The position numbers and the translations under genes were made by a program. Below, in pieces: positions 1 through 8,101 of a stretch of DNA of 64,000 bases. The notes below the pieces were generated by a model, which saw nothing but the letters and a program-made list of their open reading frames with translations, was not told the DNA's origin and searched no databases. Numbering within the stretch: the first letter of the stretch is position 1; each line of letters begins with the position of its first letter. The stretch is from Verrucomicrobiota bacterium (lineage in GTDB: Bacteria; Verrucomicrobiota; Verrucomicrobiia; Methylacidiphilales; UBA1321): NCBI GenBank assembly GCA_013286145.1, contig JABDGH010000003.1, positions 1-64,000 on the forward strand. Reading direction: 5' to 3'.

Positions 1-1359
1 ACACGTCGCGCCGGAACGCCCGTGGAGAAGGATGCGCAGGTCGCCCTCCTCCTCGAAGCTGAAACGCCGGTGGTGACCCTCGTCTGCAAGACCTCGACTT
101 TGCATGTGAAGGAAATCCTGCGCACCACGCTGGAGGAAAATCTCGCCATGATCCGCGATACGATTCGCTATCTCGTTGAAAACGGACGCGAGGTCATCTT
201 CGACGGTGAACACACCTTCGAGGGCTACAAGCAAGACGCCGCCTACACGACCGCCTGCTACCAGGCTGCCGACGAAGCGGGCGCTTCCCATCTTGTGCTC
301 TGCGATACCAACGGCGGCTCGCTCCCCTCGGAAATCGCGAAGATCACCCGCGAGCTTTTGGCCAAGGTGAAAAAGGCGAAGCTCGGCATCCACACCCACG
401 ACGATTGCGGTCTCGGCGTCGCCAATGCGCTCGCGGGCATCGAGGCGGGCGCACTGCAAATCCAGGGCACGGTCAACGGTTACGGTGAACGCACTGGCAA
501 CTGCAACCTCATCACCAGCATCGCCAATCTCCAGCTCAAGATGGATCGGCGCGTCCTTTCCGACGAAAAGCTGGCACAGTTGCGCGATCTCTCGCTCTTC
601 GTGGATGAAGTCGCCAACCAGCGCCCGAGCGGTCGCGCACCTTTTATCGGCAGCGCTGCGTTCGCGCATAAGGGCGGCATCCACGTCAACGCCGTGAACA
701 AGCTCGCGCGGAGTTACGAACACATCGAACCCGAACGGGTCGGCAATCATCAACGTGTCCTTGTCGGCGAACTGGCGGGACGCGCCAACATCATGCTCAA
801 GGCCCGCACGCTCGGCCTCAAGCTGGAGGAAAAAAGTCCCGAGGCCCTCAAGGTGCTCGAACAGATCAAGCATCTCGAAAACGAAGGCTATGAATTTGAA
901 GCTGCCGACGCCTCGTTCGAGTTGCTCGTGCGTAAGGTGCTCAATCAATACAAGGCTTCCTTCGATCTGCTGGAATATCACGTCTCGATCCGCAAGAACG
1001 CCGAGAAGAAAGAGGACACCTGCGAAGCCACGATCAAGCTGATGGTCGATGGCGAAAAAGTCCATACCGTGTCGGAAGGCGACGGCCCGGTGAATGCGCT
1101 CGATGCCGCCCTGCGCACGGCGCTCATCCGTTTTTATCCCGCGCTGGCGAAGATGAAACTGGTCGATTACAAGGTGCGCATCATCGACTCCACCAGCGGC
1201 ACTGCGGCCAAGACGCGTGTGTTCATCGAGTCGAGCGACGGCGATTCGACCTGGGCCACCGTCGGCGTTTCGTACGACATCATCGAGGCTTCGTGGCTCG
1301 CCCTGCGCGACAGCGTCGATTACTGCCTGACGCGGGAAAAGGCCCCCGGGAAAAAATAA
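1..1359 (+). CDS. cimA: (R)-citramalate synthase / 2-isopropylmalate synthase family protein, 5' truncated by the window
   Basis: The open frame reaches base 1 in phase (TRRAGTPVEKDAQ...), so the gene starts upstream and the track's GTG at 22 is not a real start; roughly 80 N-terminal residues are missing. The visible part is the rest of a DRE-TIM metallolyase barrel with the metal-binding HTHDD motif and the VNGYGERTGNCNL segment, followed by a linker and a C-terminal LeuA-type allosteric domain. Members of this CimA-like branch condense acetyl-CoA with pyruvate to citramalate for isoleucine synthesis; LeuA and homocitrate synthases are close relatives. The motif spacing and the long C-terminal half look most like the citramalate synthase branch, but substrate choice is inferred from resemblance only. 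Confidence 0.85.
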   Translation, partial: TRRAGTPVEKDAQVALLLEAETPVVTLVCKTSTLHVKEILRTTLEENLAMIRDTIRYLVENGREVIFDGEHTFEGYKQDAAYTTACYQAADEAGASHLVLCDTNGGSLPSEIAKITRELLAKVKKAKLGIHTHDDCGLGVANALAGIEAGALQIQGTVNGYGERTGNCNLITSIANLQLKMDRRVLSDEKLAQLRDLSLFVDEVANQRPSGRAPFIGSAAFAHKGGIHVNAVNKLARSYEHIEPERVGNHQRVLVGELAGRANIMLKARTLGLKLEEKSPEALKVLEQIKHLENEGYEFEAADASFELLVRKVLNQYKASFDLLEYHVSIRKNAEKKEDTCEATIKLMVDGEKVHTVSEGDGPVNALDAALRTALIRFYPALAKMKLVDYKVRIIDSTSGTAAKTRVFIESSDGDSTWATVGVSYDIIEASWLALRDSVDYCLTREKAPGKK

Positions 1360-1451
1360 TAGGCTGTTTAAGCTTTTTAGGCTTTCTAGAGCTACCTCCT
1401 TTGAACTTATTTAGAATATACTGAACCCATGATCACCTTTTCCTTCCCCTC

Positions 1452-1480
1452 CGTCATCCTGAGCGAAGTCGAAGGATCAG
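1452..1480. repeat. single arm of the GTCATCCTGAGC... palindromic repeat family
   Basis: The sequence ccgtcatcctgagcgaagtc and its continuation match one arm of the palindromic elements seen at 4427, 21938, 31015, 44447 and 53198. No opposite arm is found before valS, so this is a solo arm in the 237-base gap between the citramalate synthase gene and valS. I see no gene in this gap. Confidence 0.7.
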
Positions 1481-1563
1481 TTCAGCCTGCTTTCTCCCAA
1501 TCCTGTCCAAAAATTCCGCTGCCTTTCCCTTTAAAAAAATTCCGTAAATTTAGTCCAATTTGG

Positions 1564-1589
1564 TAATTCCGTAATTCCGTCAAAATTCC
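1564..1589. repeat. short AATTCCGT repeat just upstream of valS
   Basis: The segment taattccgtaattccgtcaa has tandem AATTCCGT units ending 7 bases before the valS start codon. Its reverse complement resembles the tttttgacggaattaacg sequences at 28268 and 29881, so it is probably a dispersed short repeat rather than a valS-specific site. Confidence 0.5.
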
Positions 1590-1596
1590 TTTTCCC

Positions 1597-4413
1597 ATGC
1601 CCGAACTCGCCAAAGCTTACGAACCGCAACAGGTCGAAGATCGCCTCTATCAAAAGTGGCAGGATGGCGGCTATTTCAAGGCCGATCCGAAATCGACCAA
1701 GCCCGCCTATTCCATCGTCATGCCGCCGCCGAATGTGACGGGCAAGCTGACGCTCGGGCACGTCCTCAACAACACGATCCAGGACATCCTGTGTCGCAAG
1801 GCGCGCATGGAGGGCAAGGAAGTGCTCTGGCTTCCCGGCACCGACCATGCCGGACTCGCCACGCAAACCGCCGTGGAAAAGCATCTGCGCCAGACCGAAA
1901 AAAAGACGCGCCACGAGATTGGCCGCGAGGCGTTTGTGAAGCGCATCTGGGACTGGAAACACGAATTTGGCGGCATCATCACGCAGCAACTTCGCAAAAT
2001 CGGCTGCTCCTGCGATTGGTCGCGCGAACGCTTCACGATGGATCCTGATTACGAACGCGCCGTGCAGGAAGTCTTCGTAAAGCTCCACAGAGAAGGCCTC
2101 ATCTATCGCGGCACACGGATGGTCAACTGGTGCCCCGGTTCCCTCACCGCCATTTCCGACGAGGAAGTAATCCCGACCAAGCAGAAGGGCTCGCTTTATT
2201 ACGTGAAGTATGAATTGGTCTCCGTGGTAGCCGCCGCTGTCCCTAGCGGCGATGAATTTCCCTCCGGCAATCCCCAAGCCCCGCCGCTAGGGACAGCGGC
2301 GGCTACCACTTATCTCGAAGTCGCAACCACGCGTCCCGAAACGATCATGGCCGACGTTGCCCTTGCCGTGAAACCGGGCGGCAAGTGGGCGCATCTCGTT
2401 GGCAGGAAGGTATGGCGTCCGCTCCACCGCGAGCAAATTCCCATCATCGCCGACGAGGCCGTGGAAGAAGGCTTCGGCACTGGTGTGCTCAAAGTCACGC
2501 CCGCCCACGACAAGACCGATTACGAAATCGGCAAACGCCACAAGCTGCCCGTCATCGACATCCTCACGCCGAACGCAAAAATCAACGATCCCGGTGAGCA
2601 CGATGCCTCCGAACTTCATGGGCTGGATCGCTTTGAGGCGCGGAAAAAATCGGCAGAACTGCTTAAAGATCGCGGCCTGCTTGTTAAAGAAGAACCTTAC
2701 GAAAATACCGTCGGCTTCAGCGAACGCGCCAACGTTCCCATTGAGCCGCGCCTGAGTTCTCAATGGTTCCTGAAGTATCCAAACATCAAGGAAGCACTCG
2801 CCCTGCTGCAAAAAGGCCACGTCAAATTTCATCCCCAGCATTGGACAAAAGTCTATCAGCACTGGCTCGAAAATATCCAGGACTGGTGTATCTCCCGTCA
2901 GGTCTGGTGGGGGCATCGGATTCCGGTTTGGTATCGGGTTGATCACACTCCACTGATTGATTCATCCTCATCACCCACTGAAATCGTCGAAGTTGAAAAA
3001 TTCAGAAAGGATTTCGCTAAAGGAAATCTTTGGGCACCAGACGAAATCCTTTGTCAGATCGAATCCCCCGGCGAAGGCTGGGTACAAGACCCTGACTCGC
3101 TCGACACATGGTTCTCGTCATGGCTCTGGGCCTACGAGACGATGCAGACCGAGGACGGCACGCGGCAAAAGTTTTATCCGACCAGCGCACTCGTCACTGG
3201 TCCCGACATCATCTTTCTCTGGGTGGCGCGGATGCTCATCGCCGGGCTTCATTTCAAACCGAATGGAGCCGAAACGCTCGAAACGAATCTTGCCTTCAAG
3301 GATGTCTATTTCACCGGACTGATCCGGGACAAGCAGGGTCGAAAACTCTCGAAGTCGCTCGGCAACTCGCCCGATCCGCTTGAACTCATCGCCAAGTATG
3401 GCGCAGATGGTCTGCGCTTCGGTCTTGTCCGTATCGCACCACAGGGCGCCGACATCCGCTTCGACGAAAAGCAGATCGAGGAGGGCCGCAATTTCTGCAA
3501 CAAGCTCTGGAACATCTGCCGCTTCCGCGCCATGCAGGGGCCGATTGATCCGAAGGCTGATCCGTTCCAGCACTCGCGCTCGATCTTCGCCGACGAACTT
3601 CTCGACCGGCTCCACTTCCTCCTCGAAGGCGAACGCAATGCCATCGAAGCGCTGAATCAGTACAATTTCAGCGAAGCCGCCAGTCAGCTTTACGATTTTG
3701 TCTGGAACGAATTTGCCGCGCGCTATGTTGAGGCGGCAAAAATCGATTTCGCTCAAACCGATTCCCCCACTCGCGCCGGAACTCTCGCCACTTTTGACTA
3801 TGTGATGAGTCATGTCCTGCGCCTGCTCCATCCTTTTGCGCCGTTCGTGACCGAGGAGCTCTGGTGCGAACTCGGTTTTGGTGCGGAGACCGTTCAACTC
3901 CAAAACTGGCCTGTGAAATCGCCGCGTTCAAAGGATTGGTCGCCCCGTGCGCAGGAAATTTATATGACCGCCGATGTGGGTCGTACGCTTCGAGGTGAAA
4001 TCAAGCTCCCCTCCAACCAGAAAATTCCATTTTTTCTCGTTACCAGCGCACTCGTTTCCAAGAAACGCCCACTGGCCGATGATCAAAAGGCGGTGTTGAC
4101 GGCATTCCTGAATGCTTCCGAAATCCAGGTTCTTGATTCCCCGCCCGCCAATCCCGGACCGAAAGCTTTCACCCAACTTGGCGATCTTTACCTCCCCGCC
4201 ACCGGCCTGGTCGATCCCGGCGTGGAAAAGGATCGTCTGGTCAAGGAATTGGCGAAGGTGGAGAAGGATCTCGAACAGACTCGGCGCAAGCTGGGCGATG
4301 CGAATATGCTCGCGAAGGCTCCGCCTGCTAAACTGGAAGAATGGCGCGCATTGGAAATTTCCCTGGGCGAAAAGGAGAAATCACTTCGTGAGAGCCTGGC
4401 GAAGTTGGAATGA
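1597..4413 (+). CDS. valS: valine--tRNA ligase with an in-frame palindromic insertion
   Basis: This cytoplasmic class I aminoacyl-tRNA synthetase charges tRNA-Val and edits misacylated threonine. The HIGH-type motif appears as TLGHVLN near residue 55 and the KMSKS-type motif as KLSKS near residue 585. The editing domain has ATTRPET, the anticodon-binding helices follow (HPFAPFVTEELW), and the C-terminus is a charged coiled-coil arm typical of ValRS. The 938-residue length is normal. The oddity is at residues 210-238, where bases 2224-2309 form a near-perfect inverted repeat that is read through in frame as an Ala/Pro/Gly-rich segment just before ATTRPET. All catalytic landmarks remain intact, so the gene is presumably functional. 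No strong Shine-Dalgarno sequence precedes the ATG. Confidence 0.97.
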   Translation: MPELAKAYEPQQVEDRLYQKWQDGGYFKADPKSTKPAYSIVMPPPNVTGKLTLGHVLNNTIQDILCRKARMEGKEVLWLPGTDHAGLATQTAVEKHLRQTEKKTRHEIGREAFVKRIWDWKHEFGGIITQQLRKIGCSCDWSRERFTMDPDYERAVQEVFVKLHREGLIYRGTRMVNWCPGSLTAISDEEVIPTKQKGSLYYVKYELVSVVAAAVPSGDEFPSGNPQAPPLGTAAATTYLEVATTRPETIMADVALAVKPGGKWAHLVGRKVWRPLHREQIPIIADEAVEEGFGTGVLKVTPAHDKTDYEIGKRHKLPVIDILTPNAKINDPGEHDASELHGLDRFEARKKSAELLKDRGLLVKEEPYENTVGFSERANVPIEPRLSSQWFLKYPNIKEALALLQKGHVKFHPQHWTKVYQHWLENIQDWCISRQVWWGHRIPVWYRVDHTPLIDSSSSPTEIVEVEKFRKDFAKGNLWAPDEILCQIESPGEGWVQDPDSLDTWFSSWLWAYETMQTEDGTRQKFYPTSALVTGPDIIFLWVARMLIAGLHFKPNGAETLETNLAFKDVYFTGLIRDKQGRKLSKSLGNSPDPLELIAKYGADGLRFGLVRIAPQGADIRFDEKQIEEGRNFCNKLWNICRFRAMQGPIDPKADPFQHSRSIFADELLDRLHFLLEGERNAIEALNQYNFSEAASQLYDFVWNEFAARYVEAAKIDFAQTDSPTRAGTLATFDYVMSHVLRLLHPFAPFVTEELWCELGFGAETVQLQNWPVKSPRSKDWSPRAQEIYMTADVGRTLRGEIKLPSNQKIPFFLVTSALVSKKRPLADDQKAVLTAFLNASEIQVLDSPPANPGPKAFTQLGDLYLPATGLVDPGVEKDRLVKELAKVEKDLEQTRRKLGDANMLAKAPPAKLEEWRALEISLGEKEKSLRESLAKLE
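2224..2309. repeat. intragenic palindromic repeat inside valS (28-bp arms)
   Basis: Bases 2224-2251 (starting gtggtagccgccgctgtccc) are exactly complementary to 2282-2309, separated by a 30-base loop. Each arm is itself a small palindrome (cgccgct-gtccct-agcggcg). The 27-bp core element from 2225 to 2308 is 84 bases, exactly 28 codons, so it keeps the frame. It encodes roughly the segment between YVKYELVS and TYLEVATTRPET of ValRS, where relatives normally have only a short turn. It looks like a REP-type element that has invaded a protein gene. Confidence 0.9.
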
Positions 4414-4426
4414 TGCTTTCACGAGC

Positions 4427-4532
4427 CGTCATCCTGAACGAAGTCGAAGGATCGGCTTCCGAAAGGTGCACACATAATTCGAAAATCGATGGTTTGCCGG
4501 GAGCTGATCCTTCGACAAGCTCAGGATGACGG
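4427..4532. repeat. palindromic repeat element, short form (106 bp)
   Basis: The left arm ccgtcatcctgaacgaagtc at 4427 and the right arm ending acaagctcaggatgacgg at 4532 are imperfect inverted repeats of about 27 bases around a 52-base interior. The element begins 14 bases after the valS stop and may form a hairpin in the 3' end of the valS message. Confidence 0.8.
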
Positions 4533-4548
4533 AAACTGAATAATAAAT

Positions 4549-4572
4549 GCGACGGTCATAGACCGCCGCTAC
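4549..4572. repeat. small GC-rich palindrome before the ABC ATPase gene
   Basis: The sequence gcgacggtc-ata-gaccgccgc is a palindrome with one imperfect pair, followed by tac. In reverse complement (GTAGCGGCGGTC...) it resembles the end of the palindromic insertion in valS, so both may belong to one REP-like family. It sits 12 bases upstream of the next start codon. Confidence 0.5.
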
Positions 4573-4583
4573 ATTAGAACTAA

Positions 4584-5600
4584 ATGAAACCCGTGATTTA
4601 CGTCAACAAGTTGACCAAGATTTATCGCACCTATCAAAAGGAGTCGGGGTTCTGGGGCGCGTTTAAAGGGTTGGCGCATCGCCGATACAAAGAGACGGCG
4701 GCGGCAAAAGAAGTAAGCCTGACGGTGAACGAAGGCGAACTGGTGGGCTTTCTCGGGCCGAACGGCGCGGGAAAAACCACCGTGTTGAAAATGCTTTCAG
4801 GTCTGCTGTATCCGACGAGCGGTGAAGCGACTGTGCTGGGATTCACGCCGTGGAAGCGCCAGAACGAATTCAAGCGGCAATTCGCGCTGATCCTTGGTCA
4901 AAAAAACCAACTCTGGTGGGATCTGCCTGCGGCGGAATCACTGGAACTGAACCGGGTGATCTACGGACTGGACAAGACCTCAGCCCAGCGAACCATCGAC
5001 GAGCTGACCGAATTGCTCGATGTGCGCGACAAGCTCGACGTGATGGTGCGTGAACTTTCCCTTGGGGAGCGAATGAAGATGGAGTTGATCGCGGCGTTGC
5101 TCCATCGCCCCAAGGTGCTTTTTCTCGATGAACCGACCATTGGACTCGACGTGCTTTCGCAAAAGAAAGTGCGTGAATTTTTGCGCGAGTACACCGCGCG
5201 CAATAAGATCACGACACTCCTTACCTCGCACTACATGCAGGACATCGAGGAACTTTGCGACCGGGTCATCATCATCGATCATGGACAGGTTTTTTTCGAT
5301 GGCGCCTTGCAGGACATCATCGACCGGCTGGCCACGCACAAGATCGTCACGCTCAGCCGGCGCAAGGGACTTCCGGAAATTGATTTCACGCCTTATGGCG
5401 AAATTCAGGAAAAAAATTCCAGCCAGGTGCGCTTGAAAATTCCGCGCAAGCAGATCGTTGCCGCCAGCCGTGATTTGATTGCCGCGCTTGAAGTGGATGA
5501 TTTCACCGTGGAGGATGTCCCCATCGAGGATATTATCCGCGAGGTTTTTGCCTCTCGAAAAAGCGAATGGGCTGAAAAGAAAGCCTCTCTCCCTGCCTGA
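4584..5600 (+). CDS. ABC-2 type transporter ATP-binding protein without adjacent permease
   Basis: This 338-residue protein is an ABC ATPase with Walker A GPNGAGKTT near residue 60, a Q-loop followed by KNQLWWDLP, a signature-like LSLGERMKMEL and Walker B VLFLDEPTIGLD, then the H-loop LLTSHYMQD. The N-terminus (YVNKLTKIYRTYQKESG) and the C-terminal extension resemble the COG4586 branch of ABC-2 export ATPases. Relatives normally sit next to two ABC-2 membrane subunits. Here valS is upstream and the next gene downstream, ispD, is convergent, so no partner is visible. Substrate is unknown. The ATG overlaps no other gene and is preceded by two palindromic repeats. Confidence 0.88.
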   Translation: MKPVIYVNKLTKIYRTYQKESGFWGAFKGLAHRRYKETAAAKEVSLTVNEGELVGFLGPNGAGKTTVLKMLSGLLYPTSGEATVLGFTPWKRQNEFKRQFALILGQKNQLWWDLPAAESLELNRVIYGLDKTSAQRTIDELTELLDVRDKLDVMVRELSLGERMKMELIAALLHRPKVLFLDEPTIGLDVLSQKKVREFLREYTARNKITTLLTSHYMQDIEELCDRVIIIDHGQVFFDGALQDIIDRLATHKIVTLSRRKGLPEIDFTPYGEIQEKNSSQVRLKIPRKQIVAASRDLIAALEVDDFTVEDVPIEDIIREVFASRKSEWAEKKASLPA

Positions 5601-5614
5601 GCATCGCCGGGATA

Positions 5615-6523
5615 TTACTCGTTTTTACGAGGGAACATTTCGCGGATGATTTTTTGAATGAGCGCGGCGGTTGCCTGGCATCGTTCACCGGCAGTTTGAA
5701 CGCTCACGGCAAATTTTTTACTGCGGGATTCCGGCGGCAATTCATTCGAGAGCAGATACGCATACCCGAGCAACGGGGTCAGGTGATTATTGAGATCGTG
5801 GAGGTGCTTGCGCAGCACCTGGCCCTGGGCAAAATCACCATCGCCTAGATGGAGATGTGATTCGGCCAGTTTCCAGTCGGAAGGAGTGGTAACCTTGAAG
5901 TTGATGTCGTGGTAGAGGACGATCCGCACCGGATGTCCCATTTTTTCAACTACCGCAGTGTCATCCGTAAACGTGTCACCTGATTGCAGGGCGATTTTAT
6001 AGGCATCACGCAACAGTTTGGTGCGAAAAATCTGCGGTGTTTGCACCGTCCATAGCTGGGATCGATCTATCGTCTGTTTTACCAAGCCATCCTCGGCCAC
6101 TTCTTTCAGGGTGTCGCTGCAAGGCGCGCCGCAGACAGCGGCAGCCGATAGCTTGGCCGCAGCCAGAACGACATCGATGAGTTCCTTGGTAATAAAAGGA
6201 CGCGCCGCATCATGGATCATGACGAATTCGGAGGAGTCTGAAACGGCGTTGAGGCCGGCTTGAACTGAGTCCTGGCGTTGCGCTCCGCCCGGCACCAATC
6301 GGATGTTGCCCTTGCCGTGCAACGGGGCAATGACGGCATTCATTTCCCCTTCGCTGCCCGGGCGGACAACAAGAATGATTTCCGACGGCACCTGCGTTTG
6401 CAGCAGCCGTTCCAAGGTGTGGAGGAGAAGTGGCCGACCTCCCAGCGGAGTCAGCAGCTTATCAAAACCCATGCGTTGACTGCGACCAGCAGCCACAACA
6501 ACCGCGCTCAAGGATTCGCTCAT
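5615..6523 (-). CDS. ispD: 2-C-methyl-D-erythritol 4-phosphate cytidylyltransferase fused to a histidine-kinase DHp-like tail
   Basis: Residues 1-225 are a complete IspD: the CTP-binding loop VVVAAGRSQRMGFDK, IHDAARPFI, TPQIF and the TDDTAVVEKMG segment. IspD makes CDP-methylerythritol in the MEP route to isoprenoid precursors. IspD proteins are normally about 230 residues; this one has 302. Residues 235-300 read LHDLNNHLTPLLGYAYLL followed by a second helix, which resembles the HisKA dimerisation/phosphoacceptor hairpin (typically H-D-x-N-N-x-L-T-x-I-L-G) with His242 in the phosphoacceptor position. No ATPase domain follows. The gene is last in mlaE-mlaF-mlaD-ispD and overlaps mlaD by 4 bases, implying translational coupling. 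The IspD call is firm; the tail's role is unknown. Confidence 0.93.
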   Translation of the reverse strand: MSESLSAVVVAAGRSQRMGFDKLLTPLGGRPLLLHTLERLLQTQVPSEIILVVRPGSEGEMNAVIAPLHGKGNIRLVPGGAQRQDSVQAGLNAVSDSSEFVMIHDAARPFITKELIDVVLAAAKLSAAAVCGAPCSDTLKEVAEDGLVKQTIDRSQLWTVQTPQIFRTKLLRDAYKIALQSGDTFTDDTAVVEKMGHPVRIVLYHDINFKVTTPSDWKLAESHLHLGDGDFAQGQVLRKHLHDLNNHLTPLLGYAYLLSNELPPESRSKKFAVSVQTAGERCQATAALIQKIIREMFPRKNE

Positions 6524-7299
6524 GGTTTTTTCTTCCCGTCCTTGTCTTTATCATTTTTCAAGGCCGTGTCATCCTTGTAAAAGACGGGGCCGTTCTTTTT
6601 CAAGTTGGCAACGAAAACGGCCAGATTCTCGCCGACCTGCTTGTCATTGATCAACCGTCCCAGCGCACCCTGCCCTGTCTTGGCCTGAACCAGCAAGTCA
6701 TCCGCATTGCTTACCATGGACTTGAGCTTGGCAATCGTATCCTTCAAATCCTGGGTGCTGGTATCGGAAAGCACGTCGTCATTAAACTTAGTGATCATAT
6801 CGTCCACCTTGGTCGCGATGTCGTTGGCCCTCTGAATCAGAGGCTGCGCGCTATTGGCCAATTCATCCAGACCCACCGATTTTTGCCCTTCAATCAATTG
6901 CCCGTCTTTGACAAAGGACTTCTTTTGATCTTCAGGCGTGTTGTCCGGATATTCGACCGGCTGGACTTCGACAAAGCGATCACCCAAAAGACCGGAGCTT
7001 CCGATGATATATTTTGCGTCTGTGCGTATGCCGACTTTTTTATCGATCTTTAAGTGAACCTCCACTTTTTGGGTGTCCGGCACAGGATGAGGATCGCTCG
7101 TAACCTTGCCGATGCGGGCACCGGAAAGATAGACATCGGAACCCTTGAGCAGGCCGCTCGCATTGGGAAAGCGGACGGTAAGATTATAGGTCGGCTTGAA
7201 AAGATCGTTTACCGCCCCGAAAAAAATAATCAGGGTGCAAATGACCGCGATGCCTCCCATGAGAAAGAGGCCGACTTTGGTTTCGAGATTTTGTTTCAT
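6520..7299 (-). CDS. mlaD: MlaD-family (MCE domain) lipid transport protein
   Basis: This 259-residue protein has one N-terminal membrane anchor (about residues 9-28, LFLMGGIAVICTLIIFFGAV), then an MCE domain at about 38-115 with FPNASGLLKGSDVYLSGARIGKV. The C-terminal half is helical and ends in a Lys/Asp-rich tail. MCE proteins form hexameric rings that pass phospholipids between the inner and outer membranes. The genes for the permease and ATPase lie immediately upstream (12 bases from mlaF), which supports an Mla-type complex. No MlaB or MlaC gene is present nearby. Confidence 0.9.
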   Translation of the reverse strand: MKQNLETKVGLFLMGGIAVICTLIIFFGAVNDLFKPTYNLTVRFPNASGLLKGSDVYLSGARIGKVTSDPHPVPDTQKVEVHLKIDKKVGIRTDAKYIIGSSGLLGDRFVEVQPVEYPDNTPEDQKKSFVKDGQLIEGQKSVGLDELANSAQPLIQRANDIATKVDDMITKFNDDVLSDTSTQDLKDTIAKLKSMVSNADDLLVQAKTGQGALGRLINDKQVGENLAVFVANLKKNGPVFYKDDTALKNDKDKDGKKKP

Positions 7300-7311
7300 A
7301 AGTAGAGGTTC

Positions 7312-8094
7312 CTAGAATATAGCATCACTGGCGTCCGATATACCGTTAACAAAGCGTTTCACGATGGGGTCTTCCGATTCAAGCACCACTTTGGGTTCAC
7401 CCACACAATAGATACGTCCCTCGTGAAGCAAGGCAATCCGGTCACCAACTTCCCGGGCGCTGACCATATCGTGCGTGACGATGACGGAGGTCATGTTCAA
7501 TTCGTCTCCGAGCCGGATCATTAGCTTATTGATGCTGTCGGCCACAATGGGATCAAGCCCGGAGGTGGGCTCATCATAGAGCATCAGGGCTGGTCGCGCG
7601 ATGGCTGCCCGAGCCAGGGCGACGCGTTTGCGCATGCCGCCGCTTAATTCGGCAGGCCATTTATTTTCCTGATTGGGTAGATCGACGATTTTGAGCGCGC
7701 GCGCAACCTCGGCGCGAATCTCGTCTTCCTTGACGCTCCTTCTTTCACGCAACGGAAAGGCGACATTTTCTCCCACCGTCAGCGAGTCGAAAAGCGCGCC
7801 GTTCTGAAAAAGCATCCCGGTCTCTTTGCGCAAGGGAACCAATTGCTCTTCGGAGAGCTTGGCCAGATCCTTGTCGCGAAACCACACCTCTCCCTTATCG
7901 GGCTGCATCAGGCCAAGGATGTGCTTGAGGAGCACGCTCTTCCCGCCGCCGCTACGTCCGATAACGACGAGGTTTTCTCCCTCGCGAATTTCGAGATCGA
8001 CACCGCGCAATACTTTTTGGCGACCGAGTTTTTTCTCCACGCCAACAAGACGCACCAGTGGCGGGGATTTGGATTGGGAAGTGGAATCGGTCAC
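7312..8094 (-). CDS. mlaF: MlaF-family ABC transporter ATP-binding protein
   Basis: This 260-residue ATPase has Walker A GRSGGGKSVLLKH near residue 50, signature LSGGMRKRVALARA, Walker B LMLYDEPTSGLDPI and the switch His in VIVTHDM. This is the MlaF/Ttg2A pattern, in which the ATPase drives phospholipid movement by the MlaE permease. It lies 7 bases downstream of mlaE and 12 bases upstream of mlaD on the same strand, so the three are almost certainly one transcript. The direction of lipid flow cannot be read from sequence. Confidence 0.93.
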   Translation of the reverse strand: MTDSTSQSKSPPLVRLVGVEKKLGRQKVLRGVDLEIREGENLVVIGRSGGGKSVLLKHILGLMQPDKGEVWFRDKDLAKLSEEQLVPLRKETGMLFQNGALFDSLTVGENVAFPLRERRSVKEDEIRAEVARALKIVDLPNQENKWPAELSGGMRKRVALARAAIARPALMLYDEPTSGLDPIVADSINKLMIRLGDELNMTSVIVTHDMVSAREVGDRIALLHEGRIYCVGEPKVVLESEDPIVKRFVNGISDASDAIF

Positions 8095-8101
8095 GGGAGG
8101 T

